DNA of 64,000 nt from Zonotrichia leucophrys gambelii (lineage: Eukaryota; Chordata; Aves; Passeriformes; Passerellidae): NCBI RefSeq assembly GCF_028769735.1, contig NC_088178.1, positions 1,798,001 to 1,862,000 of the forward strand. Reading direction: 5' to 3'. The position numbers and the translations under genes are program-made. Each line of letters opens with the position of its first letter. Positions within the stretch are counted from its first letter, which is position 1. Below the pieces are notes generated by a model. The model did no database searches. It was not told where the DNA came from and was given only the letters and a program-made list of their open reading frames with translations. Shown in pieces: positions 34,040 through 44,769 of this stretch.

Positions 34040-37000
34040 CTGAAAGGGAAGAGCATCTTACTCAAACCTTACTCAAATCTTACTCAAACCTTACTCAAAT
34101 AAACAAAGGTTCCTGCCCAGCTCAAGGGTTTGGAGCAAGGTCAAAGGAGGGAGTTCGTGATAGGGGAAGTTGTTGAGCCTAAAAGCGCACGCAAGTTTTT
34201 CAGAGATGGATTTTGTCTGCAGGGAAGAGCTAATTTGAGTGGACTGGACCCCTCTGTGGCTTTGGGTTGAATCCAGCAGATCCTACATCCAAACATCTGC
34301 AATGGGAGAAGAGAGGAGGAGATGGGGAAGTGAGGAAGGCCAAACCAAAAGGCTTTGTTTGGGGCAGATCGATTAACCTGAAACCCATTTTTGTTTGCTT
34401 CACTGGGAAGATGGATGTGTTCTGCTGGCTTGGCAGGGCCTTTTCTTCTTCCAGGCTTTGGCTCCACCAATAAAACTAAAAAACCCCATCATTATTCCAG
34501 TGGCTGCAGCTGCAGAATGAGCTAGGTAATCTTCATGCTTTGTAAAACCTGTGGGCCTCCATGGTACCATCAGCCAGGTCTGGTGCCTGAGCATTGAACA
34601 GACCTCAGAAATAATCCCCTGGGTCAGACCCCTGGCATGGCTCTGAGTGGATTGAGAGTCCAGTTTTGGCTGCAGGAACCAAGGTCTGAAATTAGAATTG
34701 CCTGGTGATGTGTAACAAAGAGGGAGAAAAAGGCAAAAACAGCAACAGCACGCAAACCAACCCCAGAAACGCCAGCCTGGGGATCCAGGAAAACTAAAAG
34801 GGAAGAAATGTGCCTGAAAAAGCCCAGCTTGGTGAGGCCTCTTCTGAGGAGCTTAGCAGGGACAGAGGAGGACAATGGGGGCAGGAAAACCACAGTGCTT
34901 GAAGACAGGCTCCTGTGCAGCAGAGGCCAGCCAGGTCCTGGAAAGGATGGCATCCTCTGGCAACATCCCCTCTCTGGCGCTGGGTTTCAGTCAGAAGGGT
35001 CCCACATTTGACAGTGCACAGGCAGGAATATTTCTCCACTCTGCAGCTTGCAAGGTGGCCAGAGAGCAGGAAAAGGCAATGGGTAAAACAGCCTTACAGA
35101 GCACAGGAACACAGGGTTGTATCATGGCCTTTAGAGCAGATTTGATTTAAGACCTGCCAACCTCAATGGTGTCTAGGTCAGTTTTCTTCCTCTGCATTGA
35201 CAGGGAACAAATTTGAAGCCCTGAGGTGTCATTTCTGCACATCATGATTGAAGTTGTTCCCTTCCTTTGCCATGGCAGACCTGTTCCTTTCCTGAGGATG
35301 ACAACTTTTCAGCCAAACATGTGGTGGTTCACATTCCTGAGTTATGGAGCACACAGCTCACCAAAGGAAAGGGAATTTGGTTTCCTCTCCTGCTGACCTC
35401 ACAAATGCACCACAGAGCTGCATGGTCATGGCCACCATCCCCCAGAAGTGACATTCCCCAGGGCCAGGCCATTCCTTGAGGGAATCACCCCCAGGGAGAT
35501 GCTGTGCTGGGTTGGTCACCTTCCTCTGACCCAACCTTCCCCTTGCATTGCTCCCCAACGTGGGCAGATATGCCTCAGCCATGCACAGAGTGGTATCTCT
35601 AAAATGTCAAACTGCCAAAAACCCCAGGCTCAAACACTGTGTAAAACACAGGCTGCTTCTCCATGGCCCTGCAGGGCCAGAAATTCCCTTTTTTAAACCA
35701 GGGGCTATGACCTGTGCCTCAAGACACTTCAGCCACTCCCTCAGTGAATGAGAGTGAATATATGCTTGGCAATTACATGCAGATTAGAAATGTCTAAAGG
35801 GGGTCTTCAACGCTCAAGAAAAAGAGTCAGAACTCAAAAAAACACCCTAATAAGTTGGCAACAGCCAAGCTGGAATAACTGGACTCGGGTTCCATGAGGG
35901 TTTGTCTCAGCATTTCAGCCCATGTGTCTGGGTGTGAGCACTGGATTGTAAATAACTGCTCTTGTGGAAACTTGGCTGCAGGGGACAGTCAGACTGTCAC
36001 ACACTCTGATCCTTATCACCACTTGAAAGGCCTGACTGGGAACAGCTGCTCTGGAGCTGTGGGGCAGCCCCAGGAAGGATGCACAGCCCTCTCTGTCACA
36101 CACACACACCTCTGCTCTGGCTGATGGATCCTGGAGCTCATCAGAGGCTGCTCCAAGGTCCAGGCTGGCTTGCTGTGATCCCAGCTGGCCAAACCTTCCA
36201 GCTGCAGAAGACACACTGCTGAGGGGAGTCCTCCTGGCCAAGGGAGCCAAGCTGTGCCTAGATGAGGTTATCCCAGAATGCTTCCCAAATCTCAGACCCA
36301 GAGGCATGCTTTGGCTGCATCCCAGCTCCAGACTGGGGATGTGCAGCAACCCCAGAGCCTCGGAGAGAGGAAATCCAGATGGGAATGTTGGAGTGTTGCA
36401 ATAGCTCCCTCCCTTGCAGGGGCTGGGACCATGACATGAGGGCTGGTGAGCACAGAGTGAGCTTCAGCCCTCTCCTCATCAGCCCTCTCATTAATCAGAG
36501 CCCTGCAAGGTCTCACAAGAAACACCCCACCAGACACCATCTCCAGATTTCCCACTGACTCATCACAGTAATCCCAATGGGACTAGTTTCACACAGGGAT
36601 GATTTTTCTCCCTTTTTTCCCCTGAGATGCCATGCCACTGTCAGCCAAGAATCATGCAAAACCCTCCATGGATGATGCCACTTTGTAAATGAAGGTCACT
36701 GCCCCATCACAGACAGTTAAAAGTCTTTATTTTCTGCTGATGGATGTTAATTATGCAACACACTGTGAGTCCATGTGGACTGTGTTCCATCAAGGTTTTC
36801 CTTGTGATCGTTCTTTCTGGATCCACGTCCTGCCAAACACGGCTTGTTTTCATGGCCCATCTTATTTACTGCCCTATTAGTCTGGTGTTAGATTTTTCCC
36901 CCAGTCCTCTGGAACTTCCCCAGAGTTTCCAGATTTGTTTAAAAAATCAACACTAATGGTTGAGAGTGCTCTCAGGCCAATTTGTTTATCCTTTGATGCA

Positions 37001-37405
37001 AGTTATCTGATCCTGCAGAATGTCTAACTTTAATCACTGTTCTTTAACATTCAGCTTCATCACTGGTAGAACACAAAATAATTCATTTTCTCCATAAAGT
37101 ATGGTTGTGTCATCCCACTTCCTTCCAAAGGGAAAAATAAATGTTGAACAAATAACTTTGTCTCTTTTACACACAGGATGAGTGTTTTCCCATTATTGCC
37201 AGGGATCTCATTACAGGAATTGGCTTTTCTTGATACATTTAAATAATTATCATTAACTCCAGTGGCAAAAGGCTCTTCTCTCCTACCTTTAGCTTCCCTT
37301 CCCAGGTTCTTGCTGATTTCTACTCACCACTATCAGATTCTTTCTTTTGTATTAATCATCAACACCGATATGCACTTCACTGCCACATATTTATGCCCAT
37401 AATGA

Positions 37406-37433
37406 TATTTATCTATATATATATAGATAAATA
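37406..37433. repeat. perfect 28-bp AT palindrome
   Basis: A self-complementary run centred on TATATATATA, with arms reading TATTTATCTATA inward from each end. It can form a cruciform or hairpin. Such AT-rich palindromes also arise by chance from dinucleotide slippage. Confidence 0.9.
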
Positions 37434-37743
37434 ACTTCCACCTTCCCTCCTAGCTGGGCTGTTCAGGCTAGCACAGATCTTAGAGCATCTCACCAAACAT
37501 CCTCAAACACTCCCTGATTATCCTCTGCTCAATTTTGTTAAAATAATTCCTTCCACTCCTTAATTGTACTCCTAATTATTTTCAGCCCAGGGAAGCTGTT
37601 CTTTTTCCAGAACCAGGGGCTTCAGCTGGGCACCTCTGTGCTCTTAAAAATCTGGTCCCTCACCACTTATAAATAGCTCTGGTCAGAGCTTTTCTGTGTT
37701 TGCACATAGTGTAAGGGAAACAGCCTGGGAATAGGTTGTGGAG

Positions 37744-38036
37744 TGTCACTGTAGGACATGAAAAAACATGACATGGACACACTGCTCTTTTCAAGGTAAA
37801 AAGAGACTTTTTAATTTCTGACTCCAACATTTATAGATTTTCAAAAGTGACAGTGGGTTAGAAGGTGACAGTGCCACCTCTCCAATGACACTGGACAAAC
37901 CAACAGTCCATCAAATTTCTCCTCTTCTATAAAAGAATGCAAAACAATAAGTTATTTACATAAAGTGTGTGAGAAAGTTTGTTAAAAGAATGTAAACATC
38001 AGAAAGCTTAGAAAATCTTAAAAATTCAGGGTGACA
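37744..38036 (-). mobile_element. solo LTR, family I
   Basis: In sense (- strand) orientation it starts TGTCACCCTGAATTT and ends TCCTACAGTGACA, giving TGTCAC/GTGACA inverted ends. Flanks GTGGAG (37738-37743) and ATGGAG (38037-38042) are a 6-bp target-site duplication with one mismatch. A sense TATA-like CTATAAATG lies at about 37828-37836 and an A-rich ATTAAAAAG signal follows. At about 293 bp it is short. It is a single copy in the window, with no interior. Confidence 0.82.
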
Positions 38037-38042
38037 ATGGAG

Positions 38043-38454
38043 TCCCTGCTCATCACAGGACTGGAGAGTTGCATACCTCAAAGGCAGAGGAAGCTGGTTT
38101 GGGGTTATTTGTGGGGGATGCATCCCTTCTCTGCTCCCAGGCTCACAAGAAGGCAAAAAGCCACTGGGGACCAAAGACAGCTTTCATCAATTGTGATGTT
38201 TTATTTTGTGTTGGCTGTTTTTTCCCCCTTAAACATCCTTTGTTTTCTAACAATAAATCATATCCCGAGGCAAAAAGCCTTTAAAGAGACCGGGCATGGA
38301 GTCTGCTTCCGTTGCCTGGCTGGCGAGGCAGCCCACCAGCTGACAGCAGCCATCAATCCACAACTCAGCGATCAATCCATCTTCCCCCGGCGCGGGAGGC
38401 CAGCCCGCTGTCCCCTGCCACCCCTGCCAGCCCTGGTGGCACCCAGGATGGGCC
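38043..38454. other. intergenic DNA with a CpG-containing patch
   Basis: About 38285-38420 contains several CpGs (CCGGGCATGG, TGGCGAGG, CCCCGGCGCGGG) and a CCATCAATCCA...GATCAATCCATC duplication. No gene was recognised. It could be a small conserved or CpG-rich element. Confidence 0.45.
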
Positions 38455-39480
38455 CTCTCGGCTTTCTGTGGTCGAGATGATCTCCAAGGTATTAGAAAGT
38501 CTTTTTTTTCTCAGCCCCACAACCAAAGAAGAAGTCAAGGCTTGTCAGTTCTGCTTTTCAAGGTTGTTTATTTTCTCTTGTCTGTTCCATTCTCTCTCTG
38601 GCCTGCTGAGATCTGTCCAGCAGGTCGGGTTGTGGCACAGTCCCTGCCCTTGGGGTGGTGTCACCTTTTTATACTAAGAACTACGTGTGCTTTATTTACA
38701 ATAATTTTCCAATACCTATCACCTATGTTAGACAGTCTGTCTCTACTCTAAACCAATCCAGAAGTGTCACCATCCCAGCAGAAGATGGAGGAGAAGGAGG
38801 AGGAGGAGGAGAAGGAGAAGGAGAAGGAGAAGGAGAAGGAGAAGGAGGAGAAGAAAGAAGACGAAGAAGAAGAAGAAGAAGAAGAAGAAGAAGAAGAAGA
38901 AGAAGAAGAGGAGGAGGACATGCCCAGACACCTCCATCTTGCCATTTGAACCCCCGTTCTAAATCCCCAAAATTCTACTTTTTCACCCTGTGACAAATTG
39001 ACTATCATTCTACTCAAACTCTTGTGGCTTGTAAATCCTCAGACAAAGTTGGTAATTGTTTCCATGGGCTAAAATCAAAGGCACAGGTGTTTGTGACTCT
39101 GTGCCAAGGTCTCTGAGCTCCCTGCCAGGGTCTGGAATCACCCAGGGCAGCCAGAGGAATGTCCTGGGCTGCCCAGTGCCAGGCCTTGTCCCCCTTGCTG
39201 CCTGTTCCCTCAGAGCAGTGTCTCCTTCTCCCAGGTCCCATCCCCTGGTGTTTTGCACGTAGCTGAGCCAAGTGACCCTCCAAGTGTCCTCCCGTGGTCC
39301 ATCAGAGAGTGGGCACTCCACCTCCTGCCCCTCCAATAAACCAACATCCCTAAAGAAGGCAACAGCATCTTTTCCAAGCAGAGGGTACACCAAGAGCATA
39401 CTGGGGGATAAACCTTCCCAGAAAGTTTCATAAATCCCAAGCCATTTGCTTTTTTTGCTATCAGTGGAGGTTTCCACCTC
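38455..39480 (-). mobile_element. family D element, copy D4, longest copy, with an expanded GAA/GGA tract
   Basis: In sense (- strand) orientation it has an open protein-like stretch (complement of about 39477-39010) ending in TAG. It then has the LTR-like TTGTCACAGGGTGAAAA start, a greatly lengthened CTT/TCC tract, a TATA box (AGTATAAAAAGG) and the AATAAACAACC signal. It extends upstream further than the other three copies. The open stretch aligns with the corresponding stretch of D1 and D2 and keeps the same frame. It may be the C-terminal end of a retroviral protein, but I do not recognise it, and the copy has no other retroviral domain. Confidence 0.75.
38786..38914 (+). repeat. expanded (GGA/GAAGGA/GAA)n purine microsatellite inside LTR D4
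   Basis: The + strand has about 129 bp of nearly pure purine, first GGA/GAAGGA units and then GAA triplets ending in GGAGGAGG. At the same place D2 and D3 have only about 20 bp (AAGAAGAAGGAGAAGG) and D1 a shorter CTTCTTCTT. The tract therefore grew at least five-fold in this copy after insertion. Poly-Glu/Lys/Arg or poly-Ser/Phe frames are by-products. Confidence 0.92.
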
Positions 39481-40692
39481 CTGTTGTTTGCTACAGGGTT
39501 CTGGGTTTGCTTTTTAACATTTGTGCTGACACGACTCAGCAGTTTTTGGTGGCACCTACATGTTTTTTTTACCCTCTTAGCAGTGTTCCCTAAATGTGTT
39601 CTATTAAAACCCTCTTAGTGGCTCTACCTTGTTTGTTATCTGGAAAATTAATTGCTCTCCCAGCGAGATGGATGTGGTCCAGCTCACACGGTACTTCAGG
39701 AGGTGGGCCCAGTGCTCCATGACCTGCAACACTTCCATTCTACCTCCATTTTACACTTTTTGCCTCTTGGTGGTCTCCTCCTCTGCCTGCTTTTGCTCCC
39801 AAGATGCAAGGTGGGGTCTTCTTGCCAACCATCTGAACTTTCCTCTCCTTCAATTCCCTCCCGAGATCTCTCAAGTTCTTGCTGATTTGAGAAGTATTTT
39901 ATGAGGCAATTTCGTCCATGCCAAATGTGTCATAACCAATGGATCCCTGCCTGCAGTCATCAGAGCCCTGCTCTCAGTGATGTGTGCTGTGCTGGAGCCA
40001 AGGAGACCGCACACAGGCCCGCTGTCTTTCTGTCCCTTCTTCTGCTGGGCAGAACATTTGGATCTGCCTGCCTGCACACATTTGGTCCATGGCCATCACT
40101 CGTGCTCAAACCCCCCTTAAGTCTGCAGGGATCATGGTCAAAAGGGGCCATCAGAGACTCTTTGTGTCTCTCTCAATGAGGGCTCCAGGGTCAAAAGCTG
40201 TTGTATCTTCAGTACCTCACATCCCTCCACCAGCACAGGCAGAGCTTTGGCCTCTGCCCGCAGGTTTCTATGTTTCCATGCAGCAAGGACAATGTGGTGC
40301 TTTCTCCTTGCATCAGGGCTCCTGTCCTGGGAAAGTGGCCTCAGAGATGTGGGGCACATTGCCCTGATGTCACCTCCCCAGCCACAGCAGCCAAAGCCAC
40401 GAGGACAGCGTGTCCTGGCCAGCCCAGTGTGCCCAGGGGCAGATGGTGCCCCAGTCAAGGCTACAGCAGACAACCCCCAGTGACTCCATGATGCTACTGG
40501 TGACCAAGATCTGCTCTTGCAATCCTCAAAGCTTTTCCTCCCCGGCATCAGAGCAGGACTGTGTCCCAGGAGAGGCCTGTCCTGCTTGGAGAGGATGGGG
40601 CAAAGGGGTCTCCCCCATGTCACAGCCCCAGGAGAGGGACACGGCCACCAGAAGGTTTCCTCTGGCATTTGCTCCGTTCCAAGGTTGGAAAG
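39481..40692. other. intergenic DNA, no gene recognised
   Basis: The first 100 bp may still be upstream family D sequence, but there is no second copy to compare with. Frames to 201 codons (40138-40743, minus) run into LTR C2 and have no recognisable domain. Confidence 0.5.
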
Positions 40693-40698
40693 GATTCC

Positions 40699-41111
40699 TA
40701 TAGTGGATATTTTTGCCCCTGACGAGGGGAGAGAATGATGCATCTGACTCCATCTTATCAGAAGGCTAATTAATTACTTTATTATACTATATTATTCTAC
40801 ATTATATTACACTACATTACATTACATCTAAACTGAATCTGCCAAGCACTCCACTGCCCTCATCTCGTGACTGTCAGTGACAGTACTCACACACAGACAC
40901 ACATTTGGCCCTGACAGGCCAAGGAAACAAAACACCATCACTTTGGGTAAACAATCTCCATATCGCATTCTACTTTTGCACAACCACAGTCACAGCAAAT
41001 AAGATTTGTTCTTTCTTTCTCTGAGATTCAGAGAATGTGAAAAACCCAGAAATATTCTTGGGAAGAATTGTGCCTTGATTTTTTTTCTCTGTGAAGAGAA
41101 ATGTGGCGACA
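40699..41111 (-). mobile_element. solo LTR, family C, copy C2 (TG...TA ends)
   Basis: In sense (- strand) orientation it starts TGTCGCCACATTTC and ends ATCCACTATA. An exact 6-bp target-site duplication GATTCC lies on both sides (40693-40698 and 41112-41117). It shares the GGAGATTGTTTACCCAAAG, AGCCTTCTGA and GGAGTCAGATGCATCATT-type blocks with C1. An AT-rich (ATTAC/ATATT)n stretch sits where the TATA and poly(A) signals should be. The TA terminus matches C1. Confidence 0.92.
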
Positions 41112-41139
41112 GATTCCAGTGTCCCAAAAGCACCTGATC

Positions 41140-41592
41140 ACTGAGGGCATTTCAGGGAGGGCATTTCAGGGCTGGGGGGTGGTGGTGTGGAGGTAGCACA
41201 AGGATGATAGGAGGAGATAAAAGGTTCCTTGAGGAAAAACAGAAACCTCCAGCCTGGAAATCCAGCAAGACAGTGGGAGGGTGTTTCAGGGAGGGCATTT
41301 AAGGGAGGGCATTTCAGGGAGGACATTTCAGGGAGGACATTTCAGGCCCGGGGGTGGTGGAGCGGAAGTAGCACAAGGACAACAAGAGGAGATAGAGATT
41401 CCTTGAGGAAAAGGAGAAACCTCCAGCCTGGAAACTCTTTTGTGGGGCAGGCAGCAAGGCAGTGGGAGGGCATTTCAGGGCTGGGGGTGGTGGGGTGAAG
41501 GTAGCACAAGGATGGGAAGAGACAGAGGTTCCCTGAGGAAAAGGAGAAACCTCCAGCCTGGAAACCCAGCAAGGCAGCGGGGGAAGGTGTGG
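41140..41592 (+). repeat. minisatellite of about 120-150 bp units with nested 18-bp repeats
   Basis: Three long units each contain GGGGGTGGTGG, GTAGCACAAGGAT (or GGAC), GAGGTTCC...TGAGGAAAA and GAAACCTCCAGCCTGGAAA segments. Between the first and second is a sub-array of AGGGAGGGCATTTC/AGGGAGGACATTTC units (41280-41346). The G-runs (GGGGGGTGGTGG at about 41176) could form quadruplexes on the + strand. Frames through it on both strands are repeat artefacts. Confidence 0.88.
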
Positions 41593-42037
41593 CGGGATCT
41601 TGACATGGCGTCGCCTCAAACTGATGTCCCAGCCTGTTTTAAAATGTCCCCAAGCGTTTGGGACTGCCTCAGATGAAGTGCAGCGTACCCGTGCAGGGTG
41701 TAAATGAGAACCACCCGTGGCACCTCCCGGGCAGGTTCCTGAGGGCCTCCCCGCCGCTCGGAGCAGGCCGCGGGCCGGGGCAGCGCCGCTGCGTTTGATA
41801 TTTTCCACTCTGCGTGTCAAGGGCATTTACAGTCGGCGTCAGGCTGTTCCGTCAGTCTGAGGGAAGCACTTTGAAGTGTTTGTGGTAGAGGCCACATGTG
41901 CACTCAAGATGTGCCGCTCTCTCTCTCTCTCCTCTGGCTGCCTTTGCATTCCCAGCACCATGTGACAATCGACAACGCGGCTTAACCCTTTCGCACCGCT
42001 GCCGCCGTGGAGATGGGGAATGGAGGGGATGGGGAAT
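41593..42037. other. CpG-rich unique segment
   Basis: Dense CpGs occur, unlike flanking sequence: ATGGCGTCGCC, CCCCGCCGCTCGG, GGCCGCGGGCCGGGGC, GCGCCGCTGCG, ACAGTCGGCGTCAGG, GACAACGCGGC. A (TC)n run and a strong acceptor-like polypyrimidine-AG occur at 41922-41955. The sequence could be a small CpG island, a conserved element or a remnant exon. No open frame with a recognisable product was found. LTR G begins right after it. Confidence 0.45.
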
Positions 42038-42043
42038 GGAGAG

Positions 42044-42650
42044 TGTTGGGGAAGATGAAACAGGAAAGCCTTATAAATATGATTGCCTGGCAAAAGATTT
42101 TGAGAATATAGAAACTATAAGTGAGATTGAAATGAAAGCAATTTGAGATCCTTTCGTCTGGCTGAAGGTGATCCCCTTTTGATGGAACAACACCCTCTGC
42201 TTGCAGACAGGCCCAAGGGTCAGAGCAGACCCTACAGCTTGGCAGAAGGGGCCCAAAGAGGAGTTTTTAGGGTTTAAAATGTAACACAGTATGGTAATGT
42301 AATGATTCTTATAGGCTGTATGGAAATGCTGTAGGATTTGTATATTGTACTGGATTGGTTAGTGAGAATCAGAATATTCAACACAGAAGATGATTTATTG
42401 TATTGTAACAGGAACTTCACTCTGTTGCCTTTTACTCTCTTACCTCTTTTACTCTCTTATGCTTTTACTCTCTTACCCTCTCATCCTCTCTGCCCCTCTC
42501 TTCTCTCAGGCCTGCTCTGAGCTGTGGCTGCAGCTCCCAGCAGGGCCCTGCACCCAGGCCCTTTGCAATAAACCACAAATTCCACGACCTGGCTGCAGAG
42601 ATCTCTCATCTCCGTCCATCCCGACTGTCCTGCCCCCCGACACTCCTACA
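42044..42650 (+). mobile_element. solo LTR, family G
   Basis: It starts TGTTGGGGAAGATG and ends GACACTCCTACA, flanked by GGAGAG (42038-42043) and GTAGAG (42651-42656), a 6-bp duplication with one mismatch. AATAAA lies at 42567-42572. A pyrimidine-rich array of CTTTTACTCTCTTA units (about 42418-42515) precedes it. Its ends (TGTTGGG...CTCCTACA) resemble those of family B, so the two may belong to one lineage. Exon-like frames at 41898-42146 and 42390-43016 overlap the LTR and are not genes. Confidence 0.85.
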
Positions 42651-42656
42651 GTAGAG

Positions 42657-44286
42657 GATGGGAATGGAGAAGCTGGGGAATCCTCGCCCCTCCCTGTGTT
42701 CTGGTGGCCCAGGAAGCTGCAGCGATCCTTCCAGGGAATGAAACAGCACAGTTTGCTCGAGCAAACACTGGTGAAGGTGACAGGGTGGAGCTGGGAGAGC
42801 TTGGAGCTGCTGGTCCAAGAGCAGGATGTGTCACTAATCCCCACAAATGCCTGCTTTGATGGTGAAAGCATCACTGGCCACAAGCAGCTGTGGAGTTGGC
42901 TTCCACCCTTGCCCATCCTGAGGAAGGGGTGGAAGGAGTCCCAGTGTCTGTGTCACACCAGGGGTGCCCACAGTGACATTACTGCCTGTCCCTGCAGCCT
43001 GATGGATGGCACATGACAACATGGGCAGCACTTGGCTGTGTGGCTGCTGCCCAGGGAGCTCTGGGCATAGAGAGAACAATTGCAGCTGCTTCCCCTCCTG
43101 GCAGTGCTTTGAGGAGCTCTCCACAGGGGCAGCGGTCAGGGGTGAATCTCATTTCTTTGCACAGTAGCCATGTAGTGTTTTGCCATAGCCACAGGCTTCA
43201 GGGTATTTTCATGCACCCGGAGTGCCCTGGAGAGGAGCTTTGAAATGAAACATGGGGATCAGCGAGCACAGCTGCCCTTTGAGGGGACAGTGGCACCCAC
43301 CCAGACATTCGCCTCTCCTCGGCTCCCTAAGAGTTCTGGGACAGAGTGGAGAAATTAAACACATGTGGTGTCACCAGGTGATGATTCCCTGGTGCCTGAG
43401 AGGCACCTTCTCTCCACCCCTTCTCCAAAGAGCCCCCTGCCATATTTCAGTCCCTGTGGATGGATTCCATCTTCTGTCAGGACCCCCTGGATGGTTATGG
43501 GGAGCCAGGCTTGGCTTGCATCTTTGGAAATCACATAGGATAGAAAAACTTCACTGCCTGACTCTGCCAGGGGTTGAGCTGCAGCCCCCATGGGGTGCTG
43601 TTAATCCTGAGCAGATTCTGCTCCGTGCAGCCTGGACCCACTGCAGTGATAAAAAGGACAGGGAAGGCAACAGGGCAGGAAAAGGCTGAGCTCAGTGCCT
43701 GTGAGCTCAGGGGACAGAGATGTGAGCTGCACACAGGCAGCTCCCACCCTTTGCGCAGCAGATTTTGGGGGCCAGCGTGGAGCTGCCCCATTCTGTGCCC
43801 CCTGCATTCCTGGAGCATTCCTGGGGCTGGGAGCAGGCCATGGCAGCACAGATCCAGCACAGGAACGCTGCTCTGGCAGCTCCAGCGTTAATGTGTGGCA
43901 CAGCAGAAATAATCTTCCTTTTCAATGATTGCATGACAGTGGGTGGAGGCCCTGGGGGAAGGGTGTCATTGTACTGGCTCTTGTTTGGCAGGGAAAAGAC
44001 ATCTTCTGGGCTGCATCTTCCTAGAAAAGCTGGAGTCAAAGCATTATCCAGTGTAACTGACCTCTCCTTCTTCCATGGAAGCCCCCTCCCTGCAATTAAT
44101 CTGAGTCATGGAAACCCCTGCCTTCTGCTCTGATTTCCCAGTCCCAGCAAAGTGTCTGACTCATCCTGCATCTCTCTGGCCATGGCTCCTCCTGGCTGAG
44201 GCGACTGACTCCCTCACCCAGGCAGGGCTGAGCTTTGCAGCCCATCAAGCAGCCCCGGGCTTGTGTGTGCTTCCATGTGCTGAGAT
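42657..44286. other. intergenic DNA, no gene recognised
   Basis: GC-moderate sequence with many overlapping frames on both strands (up to 145 codons, 43252-43689), none with a recognisable domain or splice context. No mobile element was seen. Confidence 0.55.
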
Positions 44287-44769
44287 TGATGCCTTGAGAA
44301 GGCTGAATAGAACAGAGACTACACAGAGTTAAAAAATAAAGCAGGGATTTATTTAAAGGATCTCTTCAATGGATCCATCTTGGGCAGCACAAGAGCCCAG
44401 CCAGGGCTCTACACCCAAGATGGACCCAAAATGGTCACAAAATAGATGACTGGTCACAGGGTCTCTCATTTTTATAAGTTCTGCTCCATTTGCATATTGG
44501 GGCTAATTGTCCAGCTCCATGAAGTCCCATCCTTCTTGTTTTTCTCTTTTCAAGCTGGCCCCAGGAGGAGAGGTGGCAGGAAGTGTCAGTCTGTTCTGAT
44601 TCATCAGACCACTTGGAAATCCCAAATCCTCCAAATCTGAGAGGTCAGAGTTACACAAGTGGCTCCTGGCTGCCCCTGGAGCACCACTCCTGCATCCTGA
44701 TAAAAGCAGGACCTGTCCACACAACTGCAGCCATCCAAAAACCATCCCACACTCAGCCTAAGGTCATCA
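44287..44769 (-). mobile_element. LTR, family E, copy E1
   Basis: The + strand starts TGATGCCTTGAGAAGGC and ends CCTAAGGTCATCA, matching the TGATG...CATCA inverted ends of E2. Sense features include ACTTATAAAAATGAGAG (TATA) and AATGGATCC/CAAAATGG blocks shared with E2 and E3. The sense 5' half (44560-44769) is more diverged from the other copies. No clean target-site duplication is visible. The 44770-44983 gap to A8 shows no recognised feature. Confidence 0.78.

Larger units (their letters stand above)
30871..37737. other. long intergenic stretch, no LTR; candidate exon at 33759-34039
   Basis: This is the longest mobile-element-free stretch in the window. It contains an AT-rich block at 31480-31700 that could be a conserved element, an AAAT-rich tract at 31040-31077, and an 11-bp ACTCAAACCTT-type tandem at 34060-34100. 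A perfect AT palindrome lies at 37406-37433. Frames such as 32418-32936 (minus, 172 codons) and 35915-36349 (minus, 144 codons) show no domain. A minus-strand exon-like stretch is listed separately. Confidence 0.5.

Noticed and set aside
38748..39017. Poly-serine protein on the minus strand
   Set aside because: Made by the expanded GAA/GGA tract inside LTR D4; the same frame occurs without the tract in D2 and D3.
41898..42146. Exon-like frame behind a strong splice acceptor near 41955
   Set aside because: Its second half lies inside LTR G, which starts at 42044 with a clear 6-bp target-site duplication.
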